This document shows, in pieces, positions 4,816 through 5,025 of a stretch of 5,025 bases of DNA; position 1 is the first letter of the stretch, and every line of letters begins with the position of its first letter. The translations under genes were made by a program, and so were the position numbers. Below the pieces are notes generated by a model that was not told where the DNA came from, did no database searches, and saw only the letters and a list, made by a program, of their open reading frames with translations. The stretch is taken from positions 1 to 5,025 of the forward strand of contig CAJYKY010000356.1 in NCBI GenBank assembly GCA_913775005.1, read 5' to 3'. The DNA is from an uncultured Achromobacter sp. Lineage in GTDB: Bacteria; Pseudomonadota; Gammaproteobacteria; Burkholderiales; Burkholderiaceae_B.

Positions 4816-5025
4816 ATGTCCGCATCCAACATGACGCCCGGAGAAATCGTCTCCGAACTCGACAAGTACATCGTCGGCCAGAACCGCGCCAAGCGCGCCG
4901 TCGCCGTGGCGCTGCGCAACCGCTGGCGCCGCCAGCAGGTCGCCGAGCCCCTGCGCCACGAAATCCATCCCAAGAACATCCTGATGATCGGCCCCACCGG
5001 CGTGGGCAAGACCGAAATCGCGCGC
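4816..5025 (+). CDS. hslU: ATP-dependent protease ATPase subunit HslU (ClpY), N-terminal part
   Basis: AAA+ unfoldase that caps HslV, unfolds substrates and threads them into the peptidase. Only the first 70 codons are present; the gene runs off the right edge (full length is usually about 440 residues). Visible marks are TPGEIVSELDKYIVGQ (7-22), AKRAVAVALRNRWRR (25-39) and the Walker A motif GPTGVGKT (59-66) within NILMIGPTGVGKTEIAR. The start at 4816 is supported by AGGA at 4803-4806, 9 bases upstream; Met6 is a less likely alternative. It follows hslV after 75 bases, presumably in one heat-shock transcript. No anomaly is visible in this part. Confidence 0.98.
   Translation, partial: MSASNMTPGEIVSELDKYIVGQNRAKRAVAVALRNRWRRQQVAEPLRHEIHPKNILMIGPTGVGKTEIAR

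Noticed and set aside
1..5025. CRISPR arrays, tRNA or rRNA genes, insertion sequences, attachment sites
   Set aside because: No spaced repeats, no cloverleaf or rRNA-like sequence, no transposase frame and no flanking terminal repeats were seen.

Overview
The window is GC-rich, has strongly G/C third codon positions, and carries a Bordetella/Achromobacter-like gene order (metal ABC transporter, zur, COG0523 GTPase, dksA, hslV, hslU). A betaproteobacterium of the Alcaligenaceae is the best guess. This rests on family knowledge and protein appearance, not on a database search.

Positions 1-1350 hold a leftward zinc-uptake operon. From its promoter side it contains a possible 56-residue membrane peptide (1103-1273), a ZnuC-type ATPase (372-1106) and the first 125 residues of a ZnuB-type permease (1-375). 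Consecutive genes overlap by ATGA. The only clearly AT-rich patch, 1321-1350, holds a 23-bp dyad that closely resembles the known Zur box. It lies between the znu operon and the rightward zur gene (1452-1955), so one operator could serve both. Zur has every expected zinc ligand and ends in six natural histidines.

Positions 1956-2358 are a 403-base gap without a convincing gene but with many dyads. It holds a sigma-32-like promoter, a sigma-70-like promoter and a possible terminator/antiterminator pair just before the next gene. That gene (2359-3477) encodes a COG0523/CobW GTPase with a CxCC metal motif and a long His/Asp-rich loop. It is followed by dksA (3604-4068), whose zinc finger has lost three of its four cysteines, and by a strong intrinsic terminator.

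The right end is the hslVU heat-shock protease operon: a good sigma-32 promoter, hslV (4201-4740), a GC-only hairpin, and the first 70 codons of hslU (from 4816).

Together, 1-4068 reads as a zinc-economy neighbourhood: uptake (ZnuBC), sensing (Zur), probable intracellular zinc handling (COG0523) and a stringent-response factor that appears not to need zinc (DksA). The least-described elements are the small coupled membrane ORF, the structured leader of the COG0523 gene, and its sigma-32-like promoter, which would tie zinc handling to heat shock.
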